Notes: a model not told the origin generated them from the sequence alone. DNA of 64,000 nt from M0103 sp040386155 (GCA_040386155.1 JAZKFZ010000004.1:248001-312000), one strand, 5' to 3'; shown: positions 18,790 through 29,156, numbered from the stretch's first letter. Numbers and translations: made by a program.

Positions 18790-18821
18790 AAGCCTGATCA
18801 ATTGTTGGTCAGGCTTTTTTT
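18790..18821 (+). terminator. Intrinsic terminator after the large T9SS protein
   Basis: A 12-bp stem (18790-18801 with 18805-18816, one G-T pair) closes a 3-base loop and is followed by a T-run to 18821. It lies 24 bases after the stop codon. Confidence 0.9.
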
Positions 18822-18889
18822 GTGAAAATTCACAATAAATTAATAATAAAGTTGATTGAAAAATCTATAAAAATTGGCAGTTTTGTGCT

Positions 18890-20926
18890 ATGAATTTATT
18901 TAATCGCGAATTAAGCTGGCTTCAATTTAATGAACGCGTGTTGCAAGAGGCGATGGACAATAGAGTTCCATTGATTGAGCGTGTGCGCTTTTTAGGAATT
19001 TATTCCAATAATTTGGATGAGTTTTTTAGAGTTAGAGTGGCTAATTTGCGAAGAATGATGCATGTGAAGCGAAAATCTGTTGACGGATTTAATGGAACAG
19101 CTTCCCAACTCTACGATAGAATTCGTGAAGTGGTGCTGAATCAGCAGGCAACATTCGAAAAAGCATACATGCAGATTCAAAAAGAATTGAAAGAGGAAAA
19201 AATCTTTCATGTCGATGAAAAAAATATAGATACCGTAAAAGAAGAAGAAATTCACGATTATTTTCATCAGACCCTAAAGCACGTAATTGTTCCAGTAATT
19301 TTAGATAATTCCAATCCTTTTCCTCGTTTGCAGGATTCAGCGATTTACTTGGCAGTTAAACTCTCGACCAAAAAAAAATGTGGATTTGCGCTCATAAAAA
19401 TTCCAGAAGAGCAAGAGCGCTTTTATACGATCGTCGATGGAGAGAATTCGTATGTGATATTGATTGACGATATTATCCGTCTCCATCTCAAAGATATTTT
19501 TCAAATTTTGGATTACGATAAATTCGAGGCATATACCTTTAAATTCACTCGTGATGCAGAACTCGATTTTGATGACGATATCTCTGTTTCGTTGATTGAT
19601 AGTATAGAGAAAAGTATCAAAAATCGCAAGAAAGGAACTCCTATTCGCTTTGTGTATGATAGTAAAATGCCGAAGGATTTACATGCTTTTTTGCTTAAAA
19701 AATTGAATCTTAAATTTGGATTAAATTCAATTCCTGGAGGTAAGTATCATAATTTCAAGGACTTTATTAAATTTCCTGATTTTGGAAAAAAACATTTATT
19801 GTTTGCGAAGCAATATCCTGTAGCCCATCCATCATTTGAAAAGAAGAAAAGTTTGTTGAAGGAAGTTATAAAATCTGATGTTCTTTTACATTTTCCATAC
19901 CAGCGATTCGATTACGTAGTAGATCTTTTACGTGAAGCCTCTATTGATCCCAAAGTGAAATCCATTCGAATAAATGTATATCGCCTGGCTAGAAATTCAC
20001 AAATAATGAATGCTTTGCTTTCCGCCGTTATGAATGGCAAGTATGTGGAAGTTTTTCTTGAGTTAAAAGCACGATTCGATGAAGAAAATAATTTGTATTG
20101 GGCAAACACGTTAACCGAAGCAGGAGCAAAAGTTATTTATGATGTTGGCAACTTGAAGGTACACTCTAAACTATTGCAAATTGCGCGAAAATCGAGTTCT
20201 GGAGAACATCTAATTACTTACATTGGCACTGGAAACTTTAACGAAAAGACTGCGAAAATTTACAGTGATATTGCGCTCTTGACTGCTAATCCTGTTATTA
20301 CGAAAGAGGTGCAAAAGGTATTTAATATTTTGGACAATAACCTAGATAGAAGTCTTTTTAAACAGCTTTTCGTTTCGCCTATTAACACAAGAAGAAAATT
20401 CCTCAGTTTGATTGAACAGGAAATCAAGAATAAAAAGAAAGGTTTATCAAGTGGCATCAAAATAAAGCTCAATAATCTTACCGATGAAAAAATGATTTCG
20501 AAATTGTATGATGCGAGCAGGGCAGGGGTGAAAATTGAACTGAATATTCGTGGTATTTGCTGCTTAATTCCTGGATTAAAGGACAAGAGTGAGAATATTA
20601 CTGTAATCTCAATTATTGACCGCTACTTGGAGCATGCTCGCATTTTTATTTTTGAGAATGGAGGAAATTCGTTGTATTACATCTCTAGTGCCGATTGGAT
20701 GGAGCGAAATCTAGATAAAAGAATTGAAGTAACTGTGCCTATTTTAGATTTTGAATTGCAGAAGGAGCTTAATCTTGTGTTCGATTTGCAAGCAAAAGGA
20801 AATGTAAAAGCGAGAATCATTGACAAAGAGCAACGCAACATTTATCGCAAGAATGGCGATGTAGGTTTTCATGCTCAAGCGGAAACATATCGTTACTTTC
20901 TTGAAAAAGGAAACTCCAATGTTTAA
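18890..20926 (+). CDS. ppk1: Polyphosphate kinase 1
   Basis: Enzyme of 678 aa making inorganic polyphosphate from ATP. The N-terminus FNRELSWLQFNERVLQEA is the family signature. The phospholipase-D-like catalytic halves carry the autophosphorylated His in VHSKLL (His425) and the second conserved His in YLEHARIF (His582), plus TYIGTGNFNEKTA. Length matches the family. It is monocistronic between a terminator and a convergent lipoprotein gene, with the two stop codons directly adjacent. Confidence 0.97.
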   Translation: MNLFNRELSWLQFNERVLQEAMDNRVPLIERVRFLGIYSNNLDEFFRVRVANLRRMMHVKRKSVDGFNGTASQLYDRIREVVLNQQATFEKAYMQIQKELKEEKIFHVDEKNIDTVKEEEIHDYFHQTLKHVIVPVILDNSNPFPRLQDSAIYLAVKLSTKKKCGFALIKIPEEQERFYTIVDGENSYVILIDDIIRLHLKDIFQILDYDKFEAYTFKFTRDAELDFDDDISVSLIDSIEKSIKNRKKGTPIRFVYDSKMPKDLHAFLLKKLNLKFGLNSIPGGKYHNFKDFIKFPDFGKKHLLFAKQYPVAHPSFEKKKSLLKEVIKSDVLLHFPYQRFDYVVDLLREASIDPKVKSIRINVYRLARNSQIMNALLSAVMNGKYVEVFLELKARFDEENNLYWANTLTEAGAKVIYDVGNLKVHSKLLQIARKSSSGEHLITYIGTGNFNEKTAKIYSDIALLTANPVITKEVQKVFNILDNNLDRSLFKQLFVSPINTRRKFLSLIEQEIKNKKKGLSSGIKIKLNNLTDEKMISKLYDASRAGVKIELNIRGICCLIPGLKDKSENITVISIIDRYLEHARIFIFENGGNSLYYISSADWMERNLDKRIEVTVPILDFELQKELNLVFDLQAKGNVKARIIDKEQRNIYRKNGDVGFHAQAETYRYFLEKGNSNV

Positions 20927-23113
20927 TTAGTCTTCATGGTAAAATGAACCATCTTTTTTTGCGAGAAAAAATTCATTTCCATAGAGATAGTTAGCAAGGT
21001 CATACACAATTGGAAGTACAATTTCTCCTTTTGAATTAAGTGCTCCAAATTTACCATCTTTTTCAACGGGAAGGATGTCTTGATAGCTATTGACTATTTG
21101 ATCAAATATTATCGGTGTTAATGATTTTCCCTTGATATTCGCCATTCCGTATTTTCCTTGTTGGCGTAGAATATAAAATTTGCTATCAATAGAATAATCT
21201 TGAATTTCATCGTAGATGGCTGGAAAAACAATGGTTCCATTCACCTTATAGATACCAAACTTACCTCCCTCCCAATTGTTATTTGGATCACAACCAATAT
21301 TCACTAGGTAGGTATCGAAACTTTCTCCTCTCGTGATGTAATCAAATTCAAAAGGAATGAGTGCCTTTCCTGTTTTATCAATCACGCCATATTTACCATT
21401 TTTTTTCGCGATTAATTTATCATCTCCACTTTCATAGTAGAGTTCCTCAAAACTTTGATTGATTAAAAAATTTCCGTCACGATCGATGAGCCAGTATTCG
21501 GCGCTTGGTAATTCAATAGTATCGTTTTCAGCTCTTTTTTTTGCGGCAATATACATTCCATCTTGAAAATAGGCGAGCTTATCATATACCAAATTCGTGA
21601 GAATTCGACCTGAATAATCAATGATTCCAATTTTGCCTTTAAGATAAACGAATGCAATATTTTCTTCCTCCAGCACTAATAGTTCATTGTATTGTGGGGG
21701 AATAATTTCATTTCCAAGTGAATCATAAAGGCCCCATTTTTCTCTCGTATAATTGTCACCTTCTTGGATGACAGATTTGTTAACTACAATTAATCCATCA
21801 GAAGCCAAGAAAATTTTGTTGTATTCCGTTGCAATTATTTCTTTGCTTGAACGAGCATCTACAACCCCAAATTTCCCTCCTGAGCAATAGTTGATTTCAC
21901 TATCGTAGACACAAGAATCGTTGACAATTGTTCGTGAGTTTTGAGTTACTAAAGCATCTATACTGTTGTATTTTGGATTTATCACTTCTTTTCCTACAAC
22001 ATCAATGATTCCCCAAATTCCACCTTTCCAATAATAATCTCCAAATTCATTTAAACGCTTATCACAACCATGACATACTAAGGCAAAACCACTTTCATCA
22101 AATCCAAGTGTTCCATCGTAAGGTATTGTGCGTAACCAATTTCCTGTGGTGTCAATGAATTTCCAAATTCCGCCTGTTTTAATCGAAATAATTCCTTGAT
22201 TTGAAATTGCATCATCATAGCTTGATACATCACTCCAGTCTTCTACTTGTGCGATTAGTGAGCCGTTTACTTTGAAAATAGAATAGCTTGAGTCTTTTGC
22301 ACCTAGCACAATTTGATCGTCCTTGTAAAAGAAAATTTGTTGGTATTCCGCAGGAATTATTTGCTGATTTTGATCGTTAAAGACACCTTTCTTTGTCCAC
22401 TCATTGCCTTGATCATCATAGCCATGAAATTGAACACTGAATAATTTATCATTCAAGATCTCAACAAAATCGTGGGTGCAGGCCAACACCTCTTTGGCTT
22501 GTTTTATGTTGTAAACACCCCATCCTAAATCAGACATTACCGCAAACGAAGATGCACTTGAAGCATTGTACGAATCGATGTAATCATAGGTGCAAGCAAG
22601 TAAAATCTCGCCATTTAATATGTCAACAAGCCCACTTTTACCATCCCTACTTACAATGGCAATGTTGTTGACGGTAGTAAAAATCTCCTCAAACTGATTG
22701 GCAATAATTTCATTTCCTTTTTCATCGATTACACCCCACAATCCGCCTATTTTCACTCCCAAACGATTCGATTGAATGTAGAAAATTTCATCAAATGATG
22801 CTGGCACAAGTATTTTACCTTGCTTATCAAGTAATCCCATTTTATTCGCTTTGGTAAAAAACGAATATTTTTCACCGTAAACGGACATTATTCCATCATA
22901 AACAAGTGGAATTATCTCTTTTCCATTGGTGTCAATTGCTCCCCATTTTCCTTCGAACGTTACATTTGCAGTACCGTTTTCGAAGAGTTCAATTAGATCA
23001 TAGCGCTTCACCTTTGGATCTTCCTTTCCAGGTTTTTCAACAATATTCACCACTTGACAAGAAGATACAGCAATAAGAATAAGTAAGGTGAATAATTGGA
23101 TTTTGAACGACAT
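20927..23113 (-). CDS. WG-repeat lipoprotein
   Basis: Protein of 728 aa with a lipoprotein signal (lipobox AVSSC, Cys19) followed by more than ten WG-type repeats, seen as KWGAID.NGKEIIP..YD, KMGLLDKQGKILVP and KYGVIDKTGKALIPFEFD. WG repeats probably form a beta-rich solenoid or propeller-like surface; their ligand is unknown. It is anchored in the envelope by lipidation and converges stop-to-stop with ppk1 (TAATTA at 20924-20929) with no terminator between. Confidence 0.88.
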   Translation of the reverse strand: MSFKIQLFTLLILIAVSSCQVVNIVEKPGKEDPKVKRYDLIELFENGTANVTFEGKWGAIDTNGKEIIPLVYDGIMSVYGEKYSFFTKANKMGLLDKQGKILVPASFDEIFYIQSNRLGVKIGGLWGVIDEKGNEIIANQFEEIFTTVNNIAIVSRDGKSGLVDILNGEILLACTYDYIDSYNASSASSFAVMSDLGWGVYNIKQAKEVLACTHDFVEILNDKLFSVQFHGYDDQGNEWTKKGVFNDQNQQIIPAEYQQIFFYKDDQIVLGAKDSSYSIFKVNGSLIAQVEDWSDVSSYDDAISNQGIISIKTGGIWKFIDTTGNWLRTIPYDGTLGFDESGFALVCHGCDKRLNEFGDYYWKGGIWGIIDVVGKEVINPKYNSIDALVTQNSRTIVNDSCVYDSEINYCSGGKFGVVDARSSKEIIATEYNKIFLASDGLIVVNKSVIQEGDNYTREKWGLYDSLGNEIIPPQYNELLVLEEENIAFVYLKGKIGIIDYSGRILTNLVYDKLAYFQDGMYIAAKKRAENDTIELPSAEYWLIDRDGNFLINQSFEELYYESGDDKLIAKKNGKYGVIDKTGKALIPFEFDYITRGESFDTYLVNIGCDPNNNWEGGKFGIYKVNGTIVFPAIYDEIQDYSIDSKFYILRQQGKYGMANIKGKSLTPIIFDQIVNSYQDILPVEKDGKFGALNSKGEIVLPIVYDLANYLYGNEFFLAKKDGSFYHED

Positions 23114-23187
23114 TATTTTCAGTGTTAAGATTGACTAAAGTTAAAAGAAATTTTACTATTTCTACTGATTTACAGGCTATTTTAAAC

Positions 23188-23195
23188 TATTTTTG
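23188..23195 (+). promoter_or_regulatory. -7 promoter box for galE
   Basis: TATTTTTG matches TAnnTTTG and ends five bases before the galE ATG. No TTG is seen at the right distance upstream, so this is a partial match. Confidence 0.4.
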
Positions 23196-23199
23196 AAGG

Positions 23200-24228
23200 A
23201 TGATGAAAGCAAAGATTTTGGTGACAGGTGGAGCAGGGTATATTGGTTCCCACACTGTTGTTGAATTAGTAAATAATGGTTTTGAACCTATAATTGTAGA
23301 TGATTTTAGAAACTCAGACCGAGGAGTTTTAAATGGATTAAAGGAAATTACGGGACAAGATATTCAAGTACTTTCAGTTGATATTTGTGATAAAAAGGCA
23401 CTTTTCGAAGCATTAGAGGATGTAAATGCACTTGGGGTGATTCACTTTGCAGCGTATAAAGCAGTGGGAGAATCGGTGCAGAACCCATTGAAATATTATG
23501 AAAACAATATTGGAGGATTGGTCAATATGCTTGCTTGGTCGCGAGAAAAAAAGATAAATAATTTTATTTTTTCTTCGTCATGCACGGTGTACGGTGAGCC
23601 AAAAAATGTGAAAGAGGTGAGTGAAGAGATGGCCACAGGAATTGCAAATTCACCTTACGGAGAAACAAAAGTTATTGGGGAAACTATTTTGCGCGATTTT
23701 AAAAAGAGTGGTGAAGATATGAACATCGTTGCGCTAAGGTATTTTAATCCAATCGGCGCCCATCCTTCTAGTTTTTTGGGTGAACTTCCTCTTGGAAAAC
23801 CTAACAATTTGTTGCCTTATATTACGCAAACGGCCATTGGAATTCATCATGAATTAACGGTTTTTGGTAACGATTACGATACAATTGATGGCACTTGTGT
23901 GCGCGATTATATTCACGTAGTTGACTTAGCCATTGCACATGTGAAAGCGCTTCAATTTTTAACAAAGTACTCTTCTTCCACTGTGGAGTTTGTAAATGTG
24001 GGCACAGGAAAAGGTACTTCCGTTTTGGAAATGATTCAACTATTCGAAAAAGTGTCGAATCAGCAATTAGGCTGGAAATTTGGTCCACGAAGAGATGGAG
24101 ATGTAACGGAAATTTATGCGAATCCTTTAAAAGCGAATAATCTTTTGGGCTGGATACCTAAGTATAGCGTAGAAGACGCTGTTTTACATGCTTGGAATTG
24201 GGAACAGAAGTTGAGAAAAAACGAGTAA
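23200..24228 (+). CDS. galE: UDP-glucose 4-epimerase
   Basis: Extended short-chain dehydrogenase of 342 aa interconverting UDP-glucose and UDP-galactose for surface glycans. The NAD-binding GGAGYIG is at residues 10-16, SSSCTVYGEP carries the catalytic Ser/Thr region, and the YGETK motif (Tyr about 152) gives the YxxxK pair. The C-terminal substrate domain contains NPIGAH and GDGDV-like segments (RRDGDVTEIYANP). Starts at 23200 or 23203 are equivalent. It is divergent from the WG-repeat gene; no glycan cluster surrounds it. Confidence 0.95.
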   Translation: MMKAKILVTGGAGYIGSHTVVELVNNGFEPIIVDDFRNSDRGVLNGLKEITGQDIQVLSVDICDKKALFEALEDVNALGVIHFAAYKAVGESVQNPLKYYENNIGGLVNMLAWSREKKINNFIFSSSCTVYGEPKNVKEVSEEMATGIANSPYGETKVIGETILRDFKKSGEDMNIVALRYFNPIGAHPSSFLGELPLGKPNNLLPYITQTAIGIHHELTVFGNDYDTIDGTCVRDYIHVVDLAIAHVKALQFLTKYSSSTVEFVNVGTGKGTSVLEMIQLFEKVSNQQLGWKFGPRRDGDVTEIYANPLKANNLLGWIPKYSVEDAVLHAWNWEQKLRKNE

Positions 24229-24346
24229 AAAATGAAATTCGATTCTAAAAATTTAATCCATATCTTTCTCCATTCGCTATGAATTTAATGAAGAAAGGAT
24301 TGCCCAATATTTTTTTCTTCTGTGCATTAGATTCCCTCGAAAAAAT

Positions 24347-24354
24347 TATCTTTG
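24347..24354 (+). promoter_or_regulatory. -7 promoter box before the beta-barrel-like protein
   Basis: TATCTTTG, an exact TAnnTTTG match, ends seven bases before the ATG at 24362, implying a very short leader. No clear -33 TTG is present. Confidence 0.45.
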
Positions 24355-24361
24355 TTACTGT

Positions 24362-25117
24362 ATGAAGTTACTCCAATATTTAATTATTTTCTTGCTCAGT
24401 TTTTCTAGCTTGACAGTGGCGGCGCAATACGACGGAGAGGGAGTAGATGAGATTTCTAGATTTCGCCCAGGTTCGCTTTGGTTTTATTCAGGCTTAATAC
24501 CTTTCAAAGAAGGTAAATTAAGAAAGTACGATCGTTTGATGGTGGACCTCACCTACAATGATTGGATGGGAGATTTGAAGCCCTTCAACAATCAGTGGGG
24601 TTCTATTGGTGTAAACACTTCGTTTATGTGGGACATTCCCATGACGGAGAAAAATACGGCTTCCTTTGGTATCGGTCTCTCACATTCTTTCTTTAGAATT
24701 AGTAATAAATATCATTCATTTACTCCAGATGCATCGAATACATTTACGGTACACCAAGAAGGAGGTAGTACTCCAGAATTGAAGCATCGCTATTTGGGTG
24801 GAAATTCACTTTCTGTTCCAATAGAATTTCGTTTTAGAACAAAGGGTTGGAAGCATTTCAAAGTGCACATTGGAGGAAAAGTGGGATACCAGTTGGATGC
24901 CTTCGCCAAAAATGTGTACAAAGATGAGTTTGGAAAAAGTGTAGAGAAATATCGTAATTTCTCCGATGTTTCTCGATTGATATACAGCGCTCACCTTCGT
25001 ATTGGAATACGCAATTGGGCATTATTTGGTTCGTACAATTTCAATAAGATCTTCAAAAATGATCAAAGTCCGAACATTCATTTGCTGCAAATGGGATTGA
25101 CATTGTCTCTTTTCTAG
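24362..25117 (+). CDS. Outer-membrane beta-barrel-like protein
   Basis: Protein of 251 aa with a signal peptide (likely cut after VAAQ). The mature part alternates polar and hydrophobic residues with many aromatics and ends in LLQMGLTLSLF, a C-terminal Phe typical of outer-membrane barrels. No specific family is recognised; it resembles the PorT/outer-membrane beta-barrel class of Bacteroidota. It stops one base before tatD starts, so the genes are probably cotranscribed. Confidence 0.7.
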   Translation: MKLLQYLIIFLLSFSSLTVAAQYDGEGVDEISRFRPGSLWFYSGLIPFKEGKLRKYDRLMVDLTYNDWMGDLKPFNNQWGSIGVNTSFMWDIPMTEKNTASFGIGLSHSFFRISNKYHSFTPDASNTFTVHQEGGSTPELKHRYLGGNSLSVPIEFRFRTKGWKHFKVHIGGKVGYQLDAFAKNVYKDEFGKSVEKYRNFSDVSRLIYSAHLRIGIRNWALFGSYNFNKIFKNDQSPNIHLLQMGLTLSLF

Positions 25118-25118
25118 T

Positions 25119-25889
25119 ATGCTTTTAATTGATACGCACACCCATCTTTTTTCTGATGCTTTCGATGAGGATCGAAATGAAGTAGTAAGTCGTGCCATCA
25201 GCAATGGGATTGAATTCATGTTGCTTCCAAACATTGATGTTTCTTCGGTAGATAATATGTTTGCCTTAGTGGACCAGTTTCCTAAAAATTGTTTCCCAAT
25301 GACGGGTCTTCATCCAGGTAGTGTGAATGGAGATTGGGGAGAAAAATTAGCAATTTTAAAACCGTATCTTTTTGAACGCAAGAATGTTGCCGTTGGAGAG
25401 ATTGGGATGGATTTGTATTGGGACAAAACCTTCATGGAGGAACAAAAACTAGCCTTTCGTCAGCAAATTTCGTGGGCGAAGGAATTGAAATTACCAATTG
25501 TCATACACGCACGTGAAGCTTTTAATGAAATTTTTGAAATCGTTGATGAATTGAATGATGAAAACCTTAAGGGCGTTTTTCATTGTTTTACAGGTACAGT
25601 TGAACAGGCAAATCACATCATCAATTATGGTGGTTTTAAGATGGGAATTGGTGGTGTCGTGACCTATAAAAATGGAGGTTTGACAGAAGTATTACCCTCT
25701 ATTGATCCAAAACATTTAATCCTTGAAACTGATTCGCCCTATTTACCTCCCAATCCTCACCGAGGAAAAAGAAACGAAAGCTCTTATATACAATTTGTGG
25801 CGGATAAGTTAGCAGAAATCTATCAAGTTCCTTCAAGCGTAATTGCAGAAGTTACAACCAAAAATGCGCGTGAACTTTTTCATTTTTAA
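25119..25889 (+). CDS. tatD: TatD-family metal-dependent hydrolase
   Basis: TIM-barrel hydrolase of 256 aa. Metal-binding residues are visible in DTHTHLF (residues 5-11), GEIGMDLY, VIHARE, FHCFTG and LETDSPYLPP. TatD proteins act as DNases or RNases in DNA repair and RNA quality control; the exact substrate is not settled by sequence. It forms a run with the upstream barrel gene (1-base gap) and downstream ansA (9-base gap). Confidence 0.9.
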   Translation: MLLIDTHTHLFSDAFDEDRNEVVSRAISNGIEFMLLPNIDVSSVDNMFALVDQFPKNCFPMTGLHPGSVNGDWGEKLAILKPYLFERKNVAVGEIGMDLYWDKTFMEEQKLAFRQQISWAKELKLPIVIHAREAFNEIFEIVDELNDENLKGVFHCFTGTVEQANHIINYGGFKMGIGGVVTYKNGGLTEVLPSIDPKHLILETDSPYLPPNPHRGKRNESSYIQFVADKLAEIYQVPSSVIAEVTTKNARELFHF

Positions 25890-25898
25890 CTCCAAAGT

Positions 25899-26924
25899 AT
25901 GAAATCGAAAGTACTAATCATTTATACAGGCGGTACCATCGGAATGATCAACGATCATTCAACTGGGGAGCTAAAAAGTTTTGATTTTAAACACATCACA
26001 GAAAGTGTTCCTGAATTGAAACGTCTTAATGTGGAATTATCTTCAATTAGCTTTGGACAACCGATTGATTCTTCTGAAATGAACCCTGAAATGTGGTCGA
26101 TGATGGCAAATATGGTGTCGGAAAACTATGAGCAATATGATGGATTTGTTATTTTGCATGGTTCTGATACGATGTCGTATTCTGCTTCAGCTTTGAGTTT
26201 TATGTTACAGGGGCTAAAAAAGCCGGTTATATTAACAGGATCGCAATTACCCATAGGAACCATTCGAACAGACGGAAAAGAAAATTTAATTACAGCAATC
26301 GAAATTGCTGCCGAAAAAGATCCTACTTCAGGGGAAGCGATGGTGCAAGAAGTAGCTGTTTATTTTGAGTATTCTTTGTACAGAGGAAATCGAAGTGTAA
26401 AAATTTCTGCCAATCAATTTGAAGCATTTGAATCTCCAAATTATCCTCGTTTAGCTGTTGCTGGAGTAACCATCGAGTATCGAAAGCATCTGCTCCTGCG
26501 CTCATCCAATAGTTTTAAGTTGTGTGATAAATTTGAAAGTAAAGTAGGATTACTAAAATTATATCCTGGTATTCATCCACTAATTTATTCCACTCTTTTT
26601 GACGTTAAGCAAAATCGAGCGGTTGTTCTAGAATCTTTTGGCTCAGGCAACGCTCCGAGCAACCAACAATTTCGCAGCTTGATTGAAAATTACCTCGAGC
26701 AAGGCGGAATTGTCCTCAACATTACCCAATGTAGCTCTGGCGCTGTGCAGCAAGGCAAATACGAAACAAGTTCTTTCTTTTCTAAAGCTGGAGTTGTAAG
26801 TGGTCATGATTTAACAAGCGAAGCAGCTTTGGCGAAATTGATGTATTTGTTGGGCTTAGGAATCGCAAGGTCTGAGATCATTTCTTTGCTTGAAAAAAAC
26901 ATTTGTGGTGAGTTGACGATTTAA
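25899..26924 (+). CDS. ansA: Type I L-asparaginase
   Basis: Cytoplasmic-type asparaginase of 341 aa with no signal peptide, hydrolysing L-asparagine to aspartate and ammonia. The first catalytic Thr lies in YTGGTIG (residues 9-15) and the second in HGSDTM (87-92); ILTGSQLPIG is the flexible-loop partner segment. Size fits the E. coli AnsA-like class. It is last gene of the barrel-tatD-ansA run. Confidence 0.93.
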   Translation: MKSKVLIIYTGGTIGMINDHSTGELKSFDFKHITESVPELKRLNVELSSISFGQPIDSSEMNPEMWSMMANMVSENYEQYDGFVILHGSDTMSYSASALSFMLQGLKKPVILTGSQLPIGTIRTDGKENLITAIEIAAEKDPTSGEAMVQEVAVYFEYSLYRGNRSVKISANQFEAFESPNYPRLAVAGVTIEYRKHLLLRSSNSFKLCDKFESKVGLLKLYPGIHPLIYSTLFDVKQNRAVVLESFGSGNAPSNQQFRSLIENYLEQGGIVLNITQCSSGAVQQGKYETSSFFSKAGVVSGHDLTSEAALAKLMYLLGLGIARSEIISLLEKNICGELTI

Positions 26925-26999
26925 TGAGCTTAAAAAGTATAAATCTGATATAACATATTCAGTATTCTTCGTTAAATAAAATAAGTCCAATGAAACTTT

Positions 27000-29156
27000 A
27001 TGCTTGTACGGCTTCTTTCTTTATTATTTTTCTTCATAGCTCTCTTTGTCTCATTCTCCGCGGAAGCTCAAAACAACCTAGAGCTTGATTCCTTAAAATC
27101 ACCTCGAATTCCATACAAACATACACTCGATCCAGCAGTATTGGTTCAAAAACTAACAGAAGGAAAGGAGACTCAACTAGAGAAGTTTAACGTCATCTTT
27201 TCATGGGTTGCAAACAATATCCACTACAATCATCGCCAAGCAAATTCTGGTTCACCTACACGTTATAAATCGATCAAGAGAATACTCCGTCAAAGAACTG
27301 GAGTTTGTACTGATTTTGCGCGCTTGATGGATACCTTGTGTAACTATGCTGGAATTCAAAATACCTCTATAAATGGCTACGCAAAGGAATTTATTTTTGA
27401 CGTAAACGACTCGCTCTATTTTGAAAATCATACTTGGAATGCAGTGAAGTTGGAAAACAAATGGTTTTTATACGACGTTACTTGGACTGCTGGATCGACT
27501 AAGTATGAACTCACTCGCTTTGGTAAATGGCGCCAGAAAGTGATTGAGAAATTTAAGAAACATAAAAAAGAAAAATTAGACATCTTTTCAATCAAAAAGA
27601 AAAAGGATCCGCTGTGTGGCATTCCTGGAAATATTTTTCGAGATACCACAAGATATGAAGTACAGAAACCTTTTTATCGCTTTTTGACTGGGCTTTTGAA
27701 TTTGTTTCCCTATCGAATAAAACCAGTGTACAATTACATAAAGGGAACCAATTATTATTTAACCAATCCTGAAGTATTTGCGCTCGAACATTTTCCGCTT
27801 GATTCTATATGGAGTTTGAGTCCCAAGTACAATTGCCTCGATTCTTTTAGATTGGATAGCACCTACTACCATCACGTTGAGAATCAATTTCATGATTTAT
27901 TTGAAGGTCAAATCAGAGAAGGTCAACATTGTTTTGATTGTGATGATTTCTTAGGGTTAAGCGCTTTTGAGAAAGAAAAGTACAACATCAAAATCGCAAA
28001 GAATCACCTACCAAACAATCCTTTTTTTAAAGCCTCTAGTGAAATGAATGTCGCCCGTTTTTTTCTAAAGGATTTTCTAAAAGAAAAAGATTCTCTTCAA
28101 AAATTCGCCTTGTTTGACTCTACTTTAACCTACATCGATTCGTCTGCACGCAATTTCCGAAGAACTTCAGGGCCAGCAGCACGAGAATATCGCTTTCATG
28201 TGGATAAAAACAAAGCAAAAACTGCGCAATTGAAATTGGAGAACAAGAATCACGCTAAGCAAATGGATCATTTGTTTTTGGATGTCAATCGTAGAAAGAA
28301 AAAGATCGCTTCTCTCGAGTTTAAGTCCGATTCCTATGAACAACGAAGTATTCGAGCAATTCGAAAATTTAGCAATGCTTTTGTCAGTCGTTCCTTAGCA
28401 AAAGTGAAGGATGAAAAATTAAAGGCAATTCAGAGCGATTTCTACCGAGCTGTGAAGCGATCCGATTCATTAACATCCCTTATCAGTTTGAAGCGGTATG
28501 ATTTATTAGGTGGTTCAAGGGAGCTTTATCTTGGTTTGTCGGTGCACCTTAATTTGCTTAAACCGTATACCTGGAAATTTAACAGTGATGGCAACGATCG
28601 AAAATATGGTTTACACGATAGTTATGATTTGAAGATAGGGCAAAGAAGAAAGGAAATTGATTCGTTGGAACAGCAATTTGTGACAAATGTAGAGCATGAT
28701 GTATTAATGAAAGCGGATACTATGTATAGCACTTTTATGAAGTTATATCGAATGATTTATGATCGCGACCAGACGAATTTGAAAGTTGCCAAGCTTGGAA
28801 CTACTTTGCGTATTCAAGGAATGCTTTCCAAAGATTCACTGGAACTACTTCGAGTAAGGCAATTAGGTAGAATAAAAGATGATATTTGTTGGAATCGTGA
28901 CCAAAAAGTACTTTTTCAAGTCCTTCAAGGAAATTTCATTAGCTTCTACAACTACCATAAAAGTTTGAAAAGAGTTATCAGTAAAAACACTTCAGAAGAA
29001 TTAAAACGAAATAAATTCACTCAAAAATACATTGACATCAAGCGCAAGAGAATTCTCAGTGCAAAAGAAGGAAATAGCAAAATACTTAGATACATGAAGA
29101 AATTGGCGTATACTGAAATTGCAATATTTAAAAAAGTACTTAAAAACAGGAAATGA
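27000..29156 (+). CDS. Secreted transglutaminase-like (papain-fold) protein
   Basis: Protein of 718 aa with a signal peptide (likely cut after AEAQ). Residues about 60-165 form a transglutaminase-like domain with the Cys-His-Asp triad: GVCTDFA (Cys103), NHTWNAV (His144) and LYDVTW (Asp159). The remaining 550 residues are Lys-rich, helical and without recognised motifs. Bacterial members are often proteases or peptide cyclising enzymes rather than cross-linkers, so activity is open. An ATG 10 bases upstream is out of frame. Confidence 0.82.
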   Translation: MLVRLLSLLFFFIALFVSFSAEAQNNLELDSLKSPRIPYKHTLDPAVLVQKLTEGKETQLEKFNVIFSWVANNIHYNHRQANSGSPTRYKSIKRILRQRTGVCTDFARLMDTLCNYAGIQNTSINGYAKEFIFDVNDSLYFENHTWNAVKLENKWFLYDVTWTAGSTKYELTRFGKWRQKVIEKFKKHKKEKLDIFSIKKKKDPLCGIPGNIFRDTTRYEVQKPFYRFLTGLLNLFPYRIKPVYNYIKGTNYYLTNPEVFALEHFPLDSIWSLSPKYNCLDSFRLDSTYYHHVENQFHDLFEGQIREGQHCFDCDDFLGLSAFEKEKYNIKIAKNHLPNNPFFKASSEMNVARFFLKDFLKEKDSLQKFALFDSTLTYIDSSARNFRRTSGPAAREYRFHVDKNKAKTAQLKLENKNHAKQMDHLFLDVNRRKKKIASLEFKSDSYEQRSIRAIRKFSNAFVSRSLAKVKDEKLKAIQSDFYRAVKRSDSLTSLISLKRYDLLGGSRELYLGLSVHLNLLKPYTWKFNSDGNDRKYGLHDSYDLKIGQRRKEIDSLEQQFVTNVEHDVLMKADTMYSTFMKLYRMIYDRDQTNLKVAKLGTTLRIQGMLSKDSLELLRVRQLGRIKDDICWNRDQKVLFQVLQGNFISFYNYHKSLKRVISKNTSEELKRNKFTQKYIDIKRKRILSAKEGNSKILRYMKKLAYTEIAIFKKVLKNRK

